Part shown: positions 8,690-18,591 of the stretch, one piece after another | Numbering within the stretch: the stretch's first letter is position 1 | Layout of the letters: every line of letters begins with the position of its first letter | Made by a program: the position numbers and the translations under genes | Assembly (NCBI RefSeq): GCF_018613415.1 | Contig: NZ_JAGGQG010000012.1 | Span: 124,001 to 188,000, forward strand | Direction of reading: 5' to 3' | Length of the DNA: 64,000 nucleotides | From: Bacillus sp. ISL-18 | Lineage (GTDB): Bacteria; Bacillota; Bacilli; Bacillales; Cytobacillaceae | The notes under the pieces: model-generated | The model's database searches: none | Told to the model about the DNA's origin: nothing | The model's input: the letters and a program-made list of their open reading frames with translations, nothing else

Positions 8690-9712
8690 ATGAGTCCATT
8701 AAAGGTTGGGTTATTAGGTGCTGGCAGAATGGGGGCTTTTCACGGAGAAAGTATAGCAAAACGAATACCAGATGCTGTTTTATATGCAGTAGCAGATCCA
8801 TTTCCCGGTGCTGCAGAAAAATTTGCAAATGAATTAGGATTACATATAAAAACGTATACAGATCCACTTGAAATGATGCAGGACCCCAATGTAGATGCAG
8901 TTATTATTGCTTCACCAGCACGAACACATGCAAGTAATGTTATTGCTGCTGCAAAAAACGGAAAAGCTGTTTTTTGTGAAAAACCAATGGCGATAACACT
9001 AGAAGAAGCAGATGAAGTTCTTCAAGTTGTTAAGGAGATGAAAGTGCCATTACAAGTTGGATTTAACCGTCGCTTTTCAAAAGGCTTCAAAGGCGCGCAT
9101 GAAGAAATCGTTGCTGGAAAAATTGGTACACCACAATTATTACGATCTTTAACGAGAGATCCAGAATTAGGTAATCCAAATAAACCTGAGTGGACTATTT
9201 TTTTAGAAACACTTATTCATGATTTTGATACACTTTTATACCTAAATCCAAATGCAAAACCAGTTGAAGTATTTGTCATGGCAGATGCTTTGGTAGCGCC
9301 AGAATATAAAGATAAAGGTTTACTCGATACAGCTGTTGTAAGTATTAGATTTGATAATGGCGCTATTGCTGTTGCAGAAGCAAACTTCCAAGCGGTATAT
9401 GGGTATGATGTCCGTGGGGAGGTCTTTGGTTCAGAAGGGATGTTACAGATGGGAAGCATTCGCGAATCAAGTATGACTAGGTATACAAAAGAGGGAGCAA
9501 GTTATAATACTTTGCGCTACGATCAGGACTTGCTCTTTGATGCTTATGTAGATGAATTAAAAGATTTTGTGGATGCAGTAAAGAACAATAAACCTACTTC
9601 TGTTACTGGAGAAGATGCTCGTTCTGCGTTGTTAATCGCTCTTGCATGTATAGAATCATATAAGGAGAAAAAGCCAGTTAAAGTAGAAAATAATGTTTTA
9701 ATGACCGTTTAA
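8690..9712 (+). CDS. Inositol 2-dehydrogenase-like Gfo/Idh oxidoreductase
   Basis: NAD(P)-dependent sugar/polyol dehydrogenase. An N-terminal Rossmann fold is seen in GLLGAGRMGAFH, the conserved catalytic Lys in FCEKPMAI (about residue 97), and the catalytic Asp/His region in TLIHDFDTLLY. The 340 residues fit the family. ATG 8690 has GAGGAGTG about 8 nt upstream, so the in-frame GTG at 8681 lies within that ribosome site and is not used. The two flanking operators and the LacI gene 75 bp downstream indicate substrate-induced expression. The surrounding genes suggest an inositol isomer (scyllo-inositol-type dehydrogenase), but the substrate is not proven. Confidence 0.85.
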   Translation: MSPLKVGLLGAGRMGAFHGESIAKRIPDAVLYAVADPFPGAAEKFANELGLHIKTYTDPLEMMQDPNVDAVIIASPARTHASNVIAAAKNGKAVFCEKPMAITLEEADEVLQVVKEMKVPLQVGFNRRFSKGFKGAHEEIVAGKIGTPQLLRSLTRDPELGNPNKPEWTIFLETLIHDFDTLLYLNPNAKPVEVFVMADALVAPEYKDKGLLDTAVVSIRFDNGAIAVAEANFQAVYGYDVRGEVFGSEGMLQMGSIRESSMTRYTKEGASYNTLRYDQDLLFDAYVDELKDFVDAVKNNKPTSVTGEDARSALLIALACIESYKEKKPVKVENNVLMTV

Positions 9713-9787
9713 CGGATAAAAATTGCCCCTTTTCCTAATAACTGTGTTTATAATGAAAAATAGAAATTGGGGAAAGGGAGATAAGCA

Positions 9788-10813
9788 TTGAAGCCAACCA
9801 TTTATGATGTTGCAAAAAAAGCAGATGTTTCTATATCTACTGTATCAAAGGTACTAAACGGAAAGGGAAGTATTAGTGAAAAGACTAGGAAGCGAATTTG
9901 GGAGGTCATTGATGAATTACAGTTTCAGCCAAATATTGCTTCTTCCGTTAAAAAGGCAATGAAAACAATCGGTTTGTTGATTCCTGATATTTCCAATCCA
10001 TTTATGGCTGAAGTGACAAGAGCAATTGAGGACAACGGTCGTAAAAAAGGGTTTAATGTCATAATATGCAGCACTGATAATGACAGTACCAAAGAAGATG
10101 AATATATATCTATGTTGAAACAAAAATATGTAGACGGAATGATTATTGCAACTGGTTTAAAAAATAGGCGTGCTTTTCAACAATTAATAGAGAGTGATAC
10201 TCCAGTTGTGATGCTTTCTCGTGATGTTCCTAATTTACCCATTCATATAGTAATGGTAGACGATTTTCAGGGTGGGTATGAAGCTGGTACATATTTAGCA
10301 CAGTTAGGCCATCGGAAAATAGCGATGATCGTAGAAAACATCAATATTCCTTCTATAAAAAACAGGGTAAAGGGATTTAAAGAAGGATTAATAGATTCTG
10401 GGCTATCTTCTGATGATTTAACGATCCTATATAGTTCCTTAGATTTGGATGACAGTGGACAAGTGTGCTTGAATTTATTGGGAAACCAGGAAAACAGGCC
10501 CACAGCCATTTTTGTTTCGACAGAATTACTTGCTTTTGGTGTTTTCCGGGCAGCAAGAACTCTGAAGATACAAATCCCTCATGAGTTATCTATCATTGGT
10601 TTTGATAATAGTATTTTGGCAAAACTTAGTGACCCGCCATTAACAACTATCGCTCAACCTATAGAAGAGATGGGAGCCAAAGCAGTGGAGTTGCTTGTTG
10701 ATGAAATTACCAATAAGAAAGAACCATCAAATAAAGTGATGCAACGGGTAGTTATGTCTCCACTCTTGATTGTTCGTGATTCAACGGCTCCAATATCGAA
10801 GAACGAAAGATAA
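9788..10813 (+). CDS. LacI-family repressor (first of three)
   Basis: 341 residues: an N-terminal HTH (TIYDVAKKADVSISTVSKVL, residues 3-22), hinge, then a periplasmic-binding-like sensor domain with the typical LIPDISNPF strand and a C-terminal IIGFDNS. TTG start with AAAGGGAG upstream. It lies behind the 8690 dehydrogenase and before an IolT-like symporter. The palindrome TTAGGAAAG-N2-CTTTCCTAA near 8399 and 8609 is its likely operator. The effector is probably a sugar or cyclitol; this is inferred from neighbours. Confidence 0.9.
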   Translation: MKPTIYDVAKKADVSISTVSKVLNGKGSISEKTRKRIWEVIDELQFQPNIASSVKKAMKTIGLLIPDISNPFMAEVTRAIEDNGRKKGFNVIICSTDNDSTKEDEYISMLKQKYVDGMIIATGLKNRRAFQQLIESDTPVVMLSRDVPNLPIHIVMVDDFQGGYEAGTYLAQLGHRKIAMIVENINIPSIKNRVKGFKEGLIDSGLSSDDLTILYSSLDLDDSGQVCLNLLGNQENRPTAIFVSTELLAFGVFRAARTLKIQIPHELSIIGFDNSILAKLSDPPLTTIAQPIEEMGAKAVELLVDEITNKKEPSNKVMQRVVMSPLLIVRDSTAPISKNER

Positions 10814-10907
10814 GTTCTTATCCACTTTCTGAGGGTGATGTAAGTTTACACCAGAACAGGATTTCATTCCATTTTACATAGAAAAGGGAGATGCTTGAAA
10901 GGAAATT

Positions 10908-10921
10908 TGTAAGCGTTATAT
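10908..10921 (+). promoter_or_regulatory. cre-like catabolite repression site
   Basis: TGTAAGCGTTATAT matches 13 of 14 positions of the CcpA consensus TGWAARCGYTWNCW. It lies 110 bp before the symporter gene. A LacI-family site of another protein is possible, since these motifs look alike. Confidence 0.45.
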
Positions 10922-11031
10922 AGTTTGAAAACCCATGGAAGTTTTACGTTTGGATTTTTGTAATCTTAGATAGATTTTACAGTTGTTTTGCCCAAGAGTT
11001 TATCACTTATAAATATAAGGGGAATTTCTAT

Positions 11032-12480
11032 ATGGAGAATATTTCAAATAAGGGTGTGCAATTGGATCATTTTACGAAAAAGAACCCAAAAAAGTTTTTG
11101 AAATTAATTACCACTGTATCAACATTTGGGGGGCTATTATTCGGATATGATACAGGAGTTATGAATGGTTCACTACCATTTATGGCAAAGCCCGAACAAT
11201 TAAATCTTACCCCTCTTACAGAAGGACTTGTAGCAAGTTCTCTAACGTTAGGAGCTGCCTTTGGTTCAATAATGGGAGGACAGTTATCCGATCGAAAAGG
11301 GCGCAGAAGTCTAATACTTTATCTCGCTATTATCTTTTTATTTGCAACATTGGGCTGCGTTACCGCACCAAATGCAACAGTAATGATTATTTTCCGCTTC
11401 ATTCTAGGCCTTGCTGTCGGCGGTTCTTCGGTAATCATACCCTCCTATCTTTCAGAAATGTCTCCTTCGGAACATCGGGGCAGGATGGTTACACGAAATG
11501 AATTAATGATTGTTACTGGGCAATTTCTAGCTTATGTATTTAACGCTATTATTGGAAATGCATTTGGTGATACAGGACATGTTTGGCGTTATATGTTAGT
11601 TGTTGCAACCTTACCGGCAGTGGCCTTATGGTTTGGAGTCGCTGTTCTACCAGAAAGCCCTCGATGGTTAGCCTCAAAAGGAAAAATGGCTGAAGCGTTG
11701 AAGGTCTTGAAAATGATTCGTAATGAGGGTATTGCACAACAAGAATTAAATGAAATAAAAGCACATATTCAAGAATCGCAAAAAGTAGAAAAAGCATCAC
11801 TAAAAGAATTAAAGGTACCTTGGGTTCGATATATGGTAGGAATAGGGGTTGTAGTCGGGTCAATTGCTCAATTGGTAGGAATAAATTCTATTATGTATTA
11901 TGGAACTCAAATCTTAGAAAATGCTGGTTTTGGAACCAAGACAGCTTTGATTGCAAACGTAGCAAATGGATTAATTGCCGTTATTGCCGTTATTGTGGGT
12001 ATGTCCCTTCTTAACAAAGTGAATAGACGGACGATGCTGCTTACAGGTTTTATTGGTGTTACAGTGGTTCTAATAGCGATTGGGATTACTAATATTGCGC
12101 TAACCGACTCACCGATTTTACCATTTATCGTATTAACATTGACAGTAACTTACTTAGCCTTTTTTCAAGGGTTTATTGGACCTTTAGGCTGGCTCGTAAT
12201 AGCTGAAATTGCCCCAGTTCGCCTGCGTGGTCTTAGTATGGGGATTGCTACATGCTCCCAATGGATTTGCAATTTTCTAGTAGGACTATTTTTCCCTACT
12301 CTTTTAAGTATACTTGGACTGTCAGGAACCTTTTTCTTATTTGCTGTGTTTGGATTCATTGGGGTATTATTTGTTGCGAAAAACTTACCAGAGACAAGAG
12401 GGCTGACACTGGAACAAATAGAGGATGAGTTTAGAGGTAAATATGATGTAAATCAGGGTAAGGATTGTAAGATAGGTTAA
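11032..12480 (+). CDS. IolT-like sugar:proton symporter (copy 1)
   Basis: 482-residue sugar-porter MFS protein, 12 predicted membrane segments. Family signatures are seen: [18 protein letters not shown] in helix 1, SDRKGRRS after helix 2, [11 protein letters not shown] at the end of helix 6, and PETRGLTLEQIE at the C-terminus. It aligns by eye with myo-inositol transporter IolT and with the two other copies in this window (22477 and 32826). ATG 11032 has AAGGGGAA upstream. It probably imports an inositol isomer for the neighbouring dehydrogenase and isomerase. Confidence 0.88.
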   Translation: MENISNKGVQLDHFTKKNPKKFLKLITTVSTFGGLLFGYDTGVMNGSLPFMAKPEQLNLTPLTEGLVASSLTLGAAFGSIMGGQLSDRKGRRSLILYLAIIFLFATLGCVTAPNATVMIIFRFILGLAVGGSSVIIPSYLSEMSPSEHRGRMVTRNELMIVTGQFLAYVFNAIIGNAFGDTGHVWRYMLVVATLPAVALWFGVAVLPESPRWLASKGKMAEALKVLKMIRNEGIAQQELNEIKAHIQESQKVEKASLKELKVPWVRYMVGIGVVVGSIAQLVGINSIMYYGTQILENAGFGTKTALIANVANGLIAVIAVIVGMSLLNKVNRRTMLLTGFIGVTVVLIAIGITNIALTDSPILPFIVLTLTVTYLAFFQGFIGPLGWLVIAEIAPVRLRGLSMGIATCSQWICNFLVGLFFPTLLSILGLSGTFFLFAVFGFIGVLFVAKNLPETRGLTLEQIEDEFRGKYDVNQGKDCKIG

Positions 12481-12633
12481 AGACCGATTATAAATGTGAG
12501 GTCCGGTTTTATATTTTCAAGTAGTACTAGAATCATATATAAAATAATGAACTGAAAACTTTGTTAATTTTTAAATATAGTAGAGTACTTATAAAAGAAT
12601 ATTAAATAAAATTAGTAACTAGGAGGAAGTAAA

Positions 12634-13461
12634 ATGAGTAGAGAATATGGTTTATGTTTATGGACTTTTGGAGATATTTCTATAGAGGAAAAGTGTAAAT
12701 TAGCTAAGGATATTGGTGTAGATGGTGTAGAAGTTCAAGGTGATCTTACGCAAGATCCAAGGGAACTAGCAAATATCTTGTCTAGATACGAGTTAAAGGT
12801 CTTATCTGTTACACCTGATAATGTGGATATATCCAGTGAAAATGAAGATATAAGACTAGAAGCAGTAGGCTACTTTTTAAATCTATTGGATTGGGCAAAC
12901 GATTTAGGTGCAAAACGAATTTGTTTACATGGCGATGTGGGAAAAATAGTTGGAAGTGGAGATTTTGCGAAGGACTGGGAGCTTCTTGTTGAAAGTTCCA
13001 AGATAGTGATGAAGAAAGCCGAAGCATTAAATATCAAAGTAGTGTTCGAGGTGTTAAATCGCTATGAGAACCATCAAATTATTACAAATCAAGAGGCTAT
13101 GAAACTACTTTATTCAGTAAACAGTCCGAATTTATCTATTCTTTTAGATGCCTATCATATGAATATTGAGGAAGCAGACCCTATTGATGCATTAAGAAAA
13201 GCAGGAAGTAAGTTAGGAGTGTATCATGTAGCCGATTCTAATCGTCAAGCTGTGGGAAATGGCCATTCCAATATAAAAGGCCAAGTTGAAGCATTACATG
13301 AAATCAATTATACTGGGCCAATTATTATGGAAATGACTGCGGAAGGTCCGAATCCTTTTACAGCGGTTAAAGGACCAAATTATCTTCAGGTTCTGACCAA
13401 TTACTATATAACTTCATTAGAAAAACTAAAGGCATGGGATACCTTAAAAGTAGAGATATAA
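12634..13461 (+). CDS. Sugar epimerase/isomerase-like TIM barrel
   Basis: 275 residues of the xylose-isomerase-like TIM-barrel (AP endonuclease 2) superfamily. The metal-site pattern of the tagatose/psicose 3-epimerase group is visible: Glu in VFEVLNRYE, Asp and His in ILLDAYHMNIEE, His in YHVADSNR, and Glu in IIMEMTAE. ATG start with TAGGAGGAAG 6-8 nt upstream. Placed after an IolT-like symporter, it probably acts on a keto-inositol or keto-sugar, but the substrate cannot be read from sequence. Confidence 0.75.
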   Translation: MSREYGLCLWTFGDISIEEKCKLAKDIGVDGVEVQGDLTQDPRELANILSRYELKVLSVTPDNVDISSENEDIRLEAVGYFLNLLDWANDLGAKRICLHGDVGKIVGSGDFAKDWELLVESSKIVMKKAEALNIKVVFEVLNRYENHQIITNQEAMKLLYSVNSPNLSILLDAYHMNIEEADPIDALRKAGSKLGVYHVADSNRQAVGNGHSNIKGQVEALHEINYTGPIIMEMTAEGPNPFTAVKGPNYLQVLTNYYITSLEKLKAWDTLKVEI

Positions 13462-13605
13462 ACATTAGATCACTATAAGTTAACCACTATATCACCAAAT
13501 ATAAATAAGAAAAGATAGCCATGGTCAAGTAAAATAACAATAACTTGATCACTATTTGCTAAACACATAATAATTTTTTGTTCATTTAAAAAAAAGGAAT
13601 TGAAA

Positions 13606-13634
13606 TTTCCAATAGGAGTAGGTTAGAATATAAT
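13606..13634 (+). promoter_or_regulatory. Promoter of the ABC transporter operon
   Basis: -35 TTTCCA at 13606, 17-bp spacer, -10 TATAAT at 13629. The start near 13641 lies inside the first of two operators, consistent with LacI-type repression. The 315-bp gap 13462-13776 otherwise holds only the two operators. Confidence 0.6.
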
Positions 13635-13639
13635 TAAGA

Positions 13640-13653
13640 GGAAAGCGCTTACC
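13640..13653. promoter_or_regulatory. LacI-type operator, GGAAAGCGCTTACC
   Basis: Palindrome-like site over the predicted transcription start. It shares the AAGCGCTT core with sites at 13712 and 18592. CcpA could also recognise it (12 of 14 cre positions). Confidence 0.6.
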
Positions 13654-13711
13654 CAAATGAAGCTATTTGATGTCTTGTTTTGAAAATCAGTATGTCTTTC
13701 TATCGATATAG

Positions 13712-13726
13712 GGTAAGCGCTTTACC
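13712..13726. promoter_or_regulatory. LacI-type operator, GGTAAGCGCTTTACC
   Basis: Second site, 72 bp downstream of the first and 50 bp before the ATPase gene. Near-perfect palindrome, probably bound by the LacI protein encoded at 17553. Confidence 0.65.
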
Positions 13727-13776
13727 AAAAAACTAATTAAAATCCAAAATGGATAATTGCAGAAAGGAGACCATAT

Positions 13777-15285
13777 ATGGTTGTACGTGCAGGGAGCCTC
13801 CTTGAAATTAAAGGAATTAAGAAAAGTTTTGCTCAAAATCATGTATTAAAGGGAATCGATCTTGACGTAAAACCGGGTGAAGTACATGTTCTGCTGGGGG
13901 AAAACGGTGCAGGAAAATCTACTTTAATCAAGATTTTAACAGGCGTGCATCAAAAGGATGCAGGAGAAATCTATTGGGAAGGGAACGTGGTAACACTAAA
14001 TAACCCTGTTGATTCCATGAAACTAGGCATTGCAACCATTTATCAAGAATTGAATGTCATTCCTGAACTGAAAGTCTATGAAAATATCTTTCTTGGCAGA
14101 GAATTAAAACACGGTGGAAAAATGTCCTTGCTTAACCATAAAGCAATGCGGAAAGAGGCGGAGCGCTGCTTGGAGATGCTTGGCCAAAGCCCGAAACTTG
14201 CAGAAAAACAACTGGGAACACTAGGTATTGGTCAGCAGCAGTTAGTTGAAATTGCCAAAGCAATCACGTTAGATGCCAAATTAATTATTATGGATGAACC
14301 TACATCCAGTTTAAGCGCCCAGGAAGTAGAACAGCTCTATAAAGTGGTCGAAGAGCTTAAGAAAAAAGGCATCGCCATTATCTTTATTTCCCATCGTCTT
14401 GAGGAGATTAAACACCTTGGTGATCGGATAACTATTCTCCGGGATGGATTTAAAATCGAAACCTTACCAGTTAAAACTACAGATAGTGATTACTGGATTG
14501 AACTGATGGTGGGACGATCATTAGATGAAAAGTTTCCAAAACAGTCCTTTACACTTGGAAAAGAGGGCTTTCGTGTTGAAGATTTAATCGTAGCAGGCAC
14601 GAGCGAACCTGTTAATTTTTCAATCCATTATGGAGAAATTGTTGGCATCTCTGGACTTGTAGGTGCGGGCCGTACAGAATTGGCCAGATCTATTTTTGGT
14701 GTTGATCACCAAAAGAGCGGGAAGGTCTTTATTGATGGTCAGGAAATGAAGATCAAATCTCCACGCGACGCCATAAATGCAGGGATCGCTTTTATTACAG
14801 AGGATCGCAAAAGTGAAGGTCTACTGCTCGACATGACGCTTGACTTTAATATTGCTATAGCGAATATGGACAAATTTAAAGGCAATACAGGTTTGCTGGA
14901 TGTAAAAGAAATGCGCAGGGAAGCACAAAAGTATGTAAAAGAGTTAAAAATTCGTCCTGGTAACATTGAACTTCACTCCAGGAACTTGAGTGGCGGAAAT
15001 CAGCAAAAGGTTGTTATTGCCAAGTGGTTATGCACACATGCGAAGGTGTTTATCTTTGATGAACCGACCAGAGGGATAGACGTAGGGGCAAAAGTTGAGG
15101 TTTATCGCTTGATGAATCAGTTGGTTGAAAACGGTTCCATTGTATTGATGATTTCTTCGGACCTTCCTGAAATTCTCGGGATGTGTGATCGAGTGCTTGT
15201 AATGAGTGAAGGAAAATTAACTGCAAATTTGCCGATTGAAGAGGCTTCGCAGGATCGAATAATGAAAGCGGCTACAGGGGGATGA
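13777..15285 (+). CDS. RbsA-type sugar ABC transporter, double ATPase
   Basis: Cytosolic ATPase of a monosaccharide/cyclitol importer (CUT2 family). It is 502 residues with two ABC domains in one chain. The first has Walker A GENGAGKST at 41-49 and Walker B LIIMDEPTSS. The second has the degenerate Walker A GLVGAGRTE, the signature LSGGNQQK and Walker B VFIFDEPTRG, as is usual in RbsA, MglA and the inositol ATPase IatA. ATG 13777 has AAAGGAGA upstream. The permease starts 5 bp after its stop. The neighbouring IolX- and IolE-like genes point to an inositol-type substrate; ribose cannot be excluded. Confidence 0.9.
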   Translation: MVVRAGSLLEIKGIKKSFAQNHVLKGIDLDVKPGEVHVLLGENGAGKSTLIKILTGVHQKDAGEIYWEGNVVTLNNPVDSMKLGIATIYQELNVIPELKVYENIFLGRELKHGGKMSLLNHKAMRKEAERCLEMLGQSPKLAEKQLGTLGIGQQQLVEIAKAITLDAKLIIMDEPTSSLSAQEVEQLYKVVEELKKKGIAIIFISHRLEEIKHLGDRITILRDGFKIETLPVKTTDSDYWIELMVGRSLDEKFPKQSFTLGKEGFRVEDLIVAGTSEPVNFSIHYGEIVGISGLVGAGRTELARSIFGVDHQKSGKVFIDGQEMKIKSPRDAINAGIAFITEDRKSEGLLLDMTLDFNIAIANMDKFKGNTGLLDVKEMRREAQKYVKELKIRPGNIELHSRNLSGGNQQKVVIAKWLCTHAKVFIFDEPTRGIDVGAKVEVYRLMNQLVENGSIVLMISSDLPEILGMCDRVLVMSEGKLTANLPIEEASQDRIMKAATGG

Positions 15286-15289
15286 GAAA

Positions 15290-16306
15290 ATGAGTCAAGT
15301 TCAATTAGTGACAGAATCAGAAAAGAATCTTTCAGTGAACACGGATCCAAAAGAAAAGATCACTTTAAAGAAGGTAATTGGTAAGCTGGGACCTTTATTA
15401 GCCCTTGTCATCTTGATTGTCATCCTGACCTGCCTATCAGATAAGTTTTTAACCGTTAACAACCTTATGAATATTGCCAGTCAATCATCCATTAATGCGT
15501 TAATGGGGCTTGGGATGCTTTTAGCCATCTTAACAGCAGGGATTGACTTGTCAGTTGGTGCAATTCTTGCCGTATCGATTATGTTAATGGGGATCATTAC
15601 TGTTAACCTGCATATGAACCCATTTATTGGTATGATCGTTTGTCTTGGTGTAGGGACTTTCTTAGGCTGGGTAAACGGAGTGTTATTAACGAAGCTGCAT
15701 TTACCGCACCCGTTTATCTCTACGCTCGGTACACAATTCATCGGCCGCGGAATTGCTCTTATTTTAACCGCTGCAGCACCGATTGCTGGTTTCCCGGCCG
15801 CCATTCAATTTGCCGGAAATCAATTTGTTGGTCCAATTCCGGTGAGCTTTCTTCTTGTCATTGCTGTTTATGTACTGTTTCACATCTTCCTTACAAGGTC
15901 AAAGACAGGCCGCTATATTTATGCCATCGGGGGCAATAAGGAAGCCGCCCGTCTGTCTGGGATAAACGTCGACCGGGTGCTGATGATTGTTTATTCACTT
16001 AGTGGTTTAATGGCGGGACTTGCGGGATTAGTAATGGTAGGGCAAGTTAACTCGGCATTCCCTCTTGCAGGACTAAACTATGAAACGAATGCCATTGCAG
16101 CTGTTATTATTGGCGGCGCCAGCTTTTTTGGCGGGGTTGGTACAGTTTCCGGCACATTAATCGGGGCGCTAGTAATTGCTGTTCTTCAAAATGGCCTTAA
16201 CCTTCTTAACGTTTCCGCAGATGCTCAACTGGCGGTAATCGGATTGGTTATCATTGCGGCAGTGTATGTTGACGTTCTTCGTCAACGCAAAAGTAAGAAA
16301 AACTAA
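15290..16306 (+). CDS. RbsC-type sugar ABC transporter permease
   Basis: 338-residue membrane protein of the CUT2 permease family with about 8-10 hydrophobic segments after a cytosolic N-terminus. The family's LTAGIDLSVGA motif (near residue 80) and GGASFFGGVGTVSGTLIGA coupling region are present. Its ribosome site GGGGATGAG overlaps the end of the ATPase gene, so the two are translationally linked. It forms the channel for the system with the ATPase upstream and the lipoprotein downstream. Confidence 0.9.
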   Translation: MSQVQLVTESEKNLSVNTDPKEKITLKKVIGKLGPLLALVILIVILTCLSDKFLTVNNLMNIASQSSINALMGLGMLLAILTAGIDLSVGAILAVSIMLMGIITVNLHMNPFIGMIVCLGVGTFLGWVNGVLLTKLHLPHPFISTLGTQFIGRGIALILTAAAPIAGFPAAIQFAGNQFVGPIPVSFLLVIAVYVLFHIFLTRSKTGRYIYAIGGNKEAARLSGINVDRVLMIVYSLSGLMAGLAGLVMVGQVNSAFPLAGLNYETNAIAAVIIGGASFFGGVGTVSGTLIGALVIAVLQNGLNLLNVSADAQLAVIGLVIIAAVYVDVLRQRKSKKN

Positions 16307-16396
16307 TACTGTGTGAAAAAGTTGATTCAAAAAATATCCAAAGAATAATGCTCGGGAGAATGCGATTTCTTAAACTTAAATTTTAAGGGGGCAGAA

Positions 16397-17395
16397 ATGA
16401 TGAAAAAACTTAGCGGGATTTTAATGATGAGTGTATTAGGGGCCGGATTAGTAATGGGGGGATGCAGTAATTCGGCTTCTCCGGGGGCAAGCAAGACTGC
16501 TTCTGGTTCTAATAAGTCTGCTTCAAATGAAGAAGTAAAGGTCTCTGTTGTTCTTAAAGCTTTAAATAGTGAATATTGGAAGCTGGTCCAGCGTGGTGCA
16601 ATGGATGCGGGTAAAAAAGATGGAGTTACTGTTGAAGTAATGGGGCCTAGTGCTGAAACGGATGTACAAAAACAAGTTACACTGATTCAAGATCAAATTA
16701 CCAATAATGTGAATGCTTTGGTAGTCGCACCGAGTCAACCCGCTACCGTACTAAATGTTCTTCAACAGGCCAATAGAAATAAGATTCCTGTCATTTTGGC
16801 AGATACAGATGCAAACTATTCCGAAAAAGTTAGTTTCGTAGGAACAGGAAACTTAGTGGCTGGACAAGAAGGTGGAAAATACATGGCCAATAAACTTCAT
16901 AAAGGAGACAAGGTAGCCATCATTCGTGGAGCTTTAGGTGATAAAACCCACGATGACCGGTCCAATGGAGCAGAAAAAGCCCTGAAAGCTGCTGGTATTA
17001 AGGTGGTGACGATTCAACCTGCTGATAGTGACAGAGCGAAAGCGATGAATGTAATGCAAAATATTCTTCAATCAAATCCAAAAATTAAAGCAGTATTCGT
17101 AACAAGTGAGGATATGGCATTAGGTGCATTACGTGCTGTTCAATCAAAAAACAGCAAAGTAATGGTTGTTGGGTTCGATGGAACATCAGAGGGACTAAAT
17201 TCGATCAAGGCAGGCGGGCTGGATGCTGAGGTAGCCCAGGATCCGTATAAGATTGGTTATATGGCGGTAGATGCAGCGGTTAAAGCGATTCATGGAAAGT
17301 CAGTTGACAAACGAATTGATTCCGGTGCTAACGTGATTACTAAAGAAAATGTGGATGAGTCACTTTCTAAGATTAAACAATATGTAGGTAATTAA
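16397..17395 (+). CDS. RbsB-type sugar-binding lipoprotein
   Basis: 332-residue extracellular solute-binding protein (periplasmic-binding fold type I). The signal peptide ends in LVMGGC with lipobox Cys23, followed by a Ser/Ala/Lys-rich linker, so it should be lipid-anchored outside the membrane. The binding fold shows VVLKALNSEYWKLVQRG near its start, DTDANY mid-way and VVGFDGTSEG later. ATG-ATG start behind AAGGGGGC. It completes the ATPase-permease-receptor set. Substrate is inferred as an inositol or related sugar from the dehydrogenase and dehydratase next door. Confidence 0.88.
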   Translation: MMKKLSGILMMSVLGAGLVMGGCSNSASPGASKTASGSNKSASNEEVKVSVVLKALNSEYWKLVQRGAMDAGKKDGVTVEVMGPSAETDVQKQVTLIQDQITNNVNALVVAPSQPATVLNVLQQANRNKIPVILADTDANYSEKVSFVGTGNLVAGQEGGKYMANKLHKGDKVAIIRGALGDKTHDDRSNGAEKALKAAGIKVVTIQPADSDRAKAMNVMQNILQSNPKIKAVFVTSEDMALGALRAVQSKNSKVMVVGFDGTSEGLNSIKAGGLDAEVAQDPYKIGYMAVDAAVKAIHGKSVDKRIDSGANVITKENVDESLSKIKQYVGN

Positions 17396-17552
17396 TGGCT
17401 ATTGGGATTTCAAAAATGTTTGTGAAAGCTTAAAGATAAGACAGGAAATTTGTTTTATAAAAGAGATTCCAACATAGCATCGCATCCCCTGTTAATCCTT
17501 TGTGGTAAAATAATATCAACATAAGGATTTTGGAAAGGGAGTTTGGAGCAAA

Positions 17553-18560
17553 ATGAAGCCTACGATCTATGATGTAGCTGAAAAGGCAGGAGTCTCGATT
17601 GCGACCGTTTCCAAGGTAATTAACGATACAGGGCGTATTAGTGAGGAAACGAGAAATAAAGTTCTGAAAATAATGGGTGAGCTTGAATATCAGCCAAGCA
17701 GTGTTGCTGCGGCATTAACAGGTAAAAAAACCTTTACAATCGGTGTACTTGTTCCTGATATTTCAAATGCGTTTTTTGCCGAAGTTTCCCGTGCGTTGGA
17801 AAACAACGCTAGGGAAATGGGCTATTCTATTATTTTGTGCAGTACAGATTACCAGATTGAACGCGAACATGATTATTTAGAATTACTACAAAAAAAACAG
17901 GTTGACGGGATTATTATTGCGACAGAGCCTGAAGATTGGAACGCCTATAAGAGTCTTCAAAAAAGGGAAATACCGCATTTAATGTTTTCTGTGGACAGCC
18001 TCCGTTTTTCATCCCATACTGTTACAACAGATGATGTACGAGGGGGATATATGGCAGGAAGGTATCTCCTTGATATGGGCCATAGAGAAGTTGCTATTAT
18101 CGCAGAGCAAAACAGGGCCAGCGGCAGAATGCGTCTTGAAGGCTTTAAAAAATCCCTGGCTGATGAAGGGGTTGTCTTAAAGGATGAATGGACTTTGAAT
18201 GCCATGTCTAAAATAGACGATGCAAAAGCTGCAGCAAGGAAGATACTGCAATTGGAAAATAGGCCGACAGCAGTGTTTGCTTCAACCGATTTAATTGCGG
18301 CAATATTCATCAAGGAAGCACGAAAAGCACATATTCGCATACCAAATGATCTGTCAATAGTAGGCTTTGATGATTCGATTTACGCGGAATTAACAGAGCC
18401 CGGCTTAACGACGATTGCCCAGCCAAAGCAGGAGTTGGCAAAATTTGCGATGGGTCAGCTTTTAAAGCTAATAAAAGACCCAAAGGTCCCGCAGCAGCGA
18501 ATTATGCTTTCACCTAGGTTGGTCGAACGTAATTCTGTAAGAAACTTAAAGAATCTTTAA
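17553..18560 (+). CDS. LacI-family repressor (second)
   Basis: 335 residues: HTH TIYDVAEKAGVSIATVSKVI (residues 3-22) and a sugar-sensing domain with VLVPDISNAFFAEVSR and IVGFDDSIYAELTEPGLTT. ATG start after GGAAAGGGAG. It is similar to the LacI protein at 9788, but the recognition helix differs (SIATVSKVI against SISTVSKVL). It sits between the ABC transporter and the IolX-like gene, both preceded by GGTAAGCGCTT-type palindromes, so it probably controls both and possibly itself. Confidence 0.9.
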   Translation: MKPTIYDVAEKAGVSIATVSKVINDTGRISEETRNKVLKIMGELEYQPSSVAAALTGKKTFTIGVLVPDISNAFFAEVSRALENNAREMGYSIILCSTDYQIEREHDYLELLQKKQVDGIIIATEPEDWNAYKSLQKREIPHLMFSVDSLRFSSHTVTTDDVRGGYMAGRYLLDMGHREVAIIAEQNRASGRMRLEGFKKSLADEGVVLKDEWTLNAMSKIDDAKAAARKILQLENRPTAVFASTDLIAAIFIKEARKAHIRIPNDLSIVGFDDSIYAELTEPGLTTIAQPKQELAKFAMGQLLKLIKDPKVPQQRIMLSPRLVERNSVRNLKNL

Positions 18561-18591
18561 TGACGTTGATTACATTTCGGCGTGTGGGTGG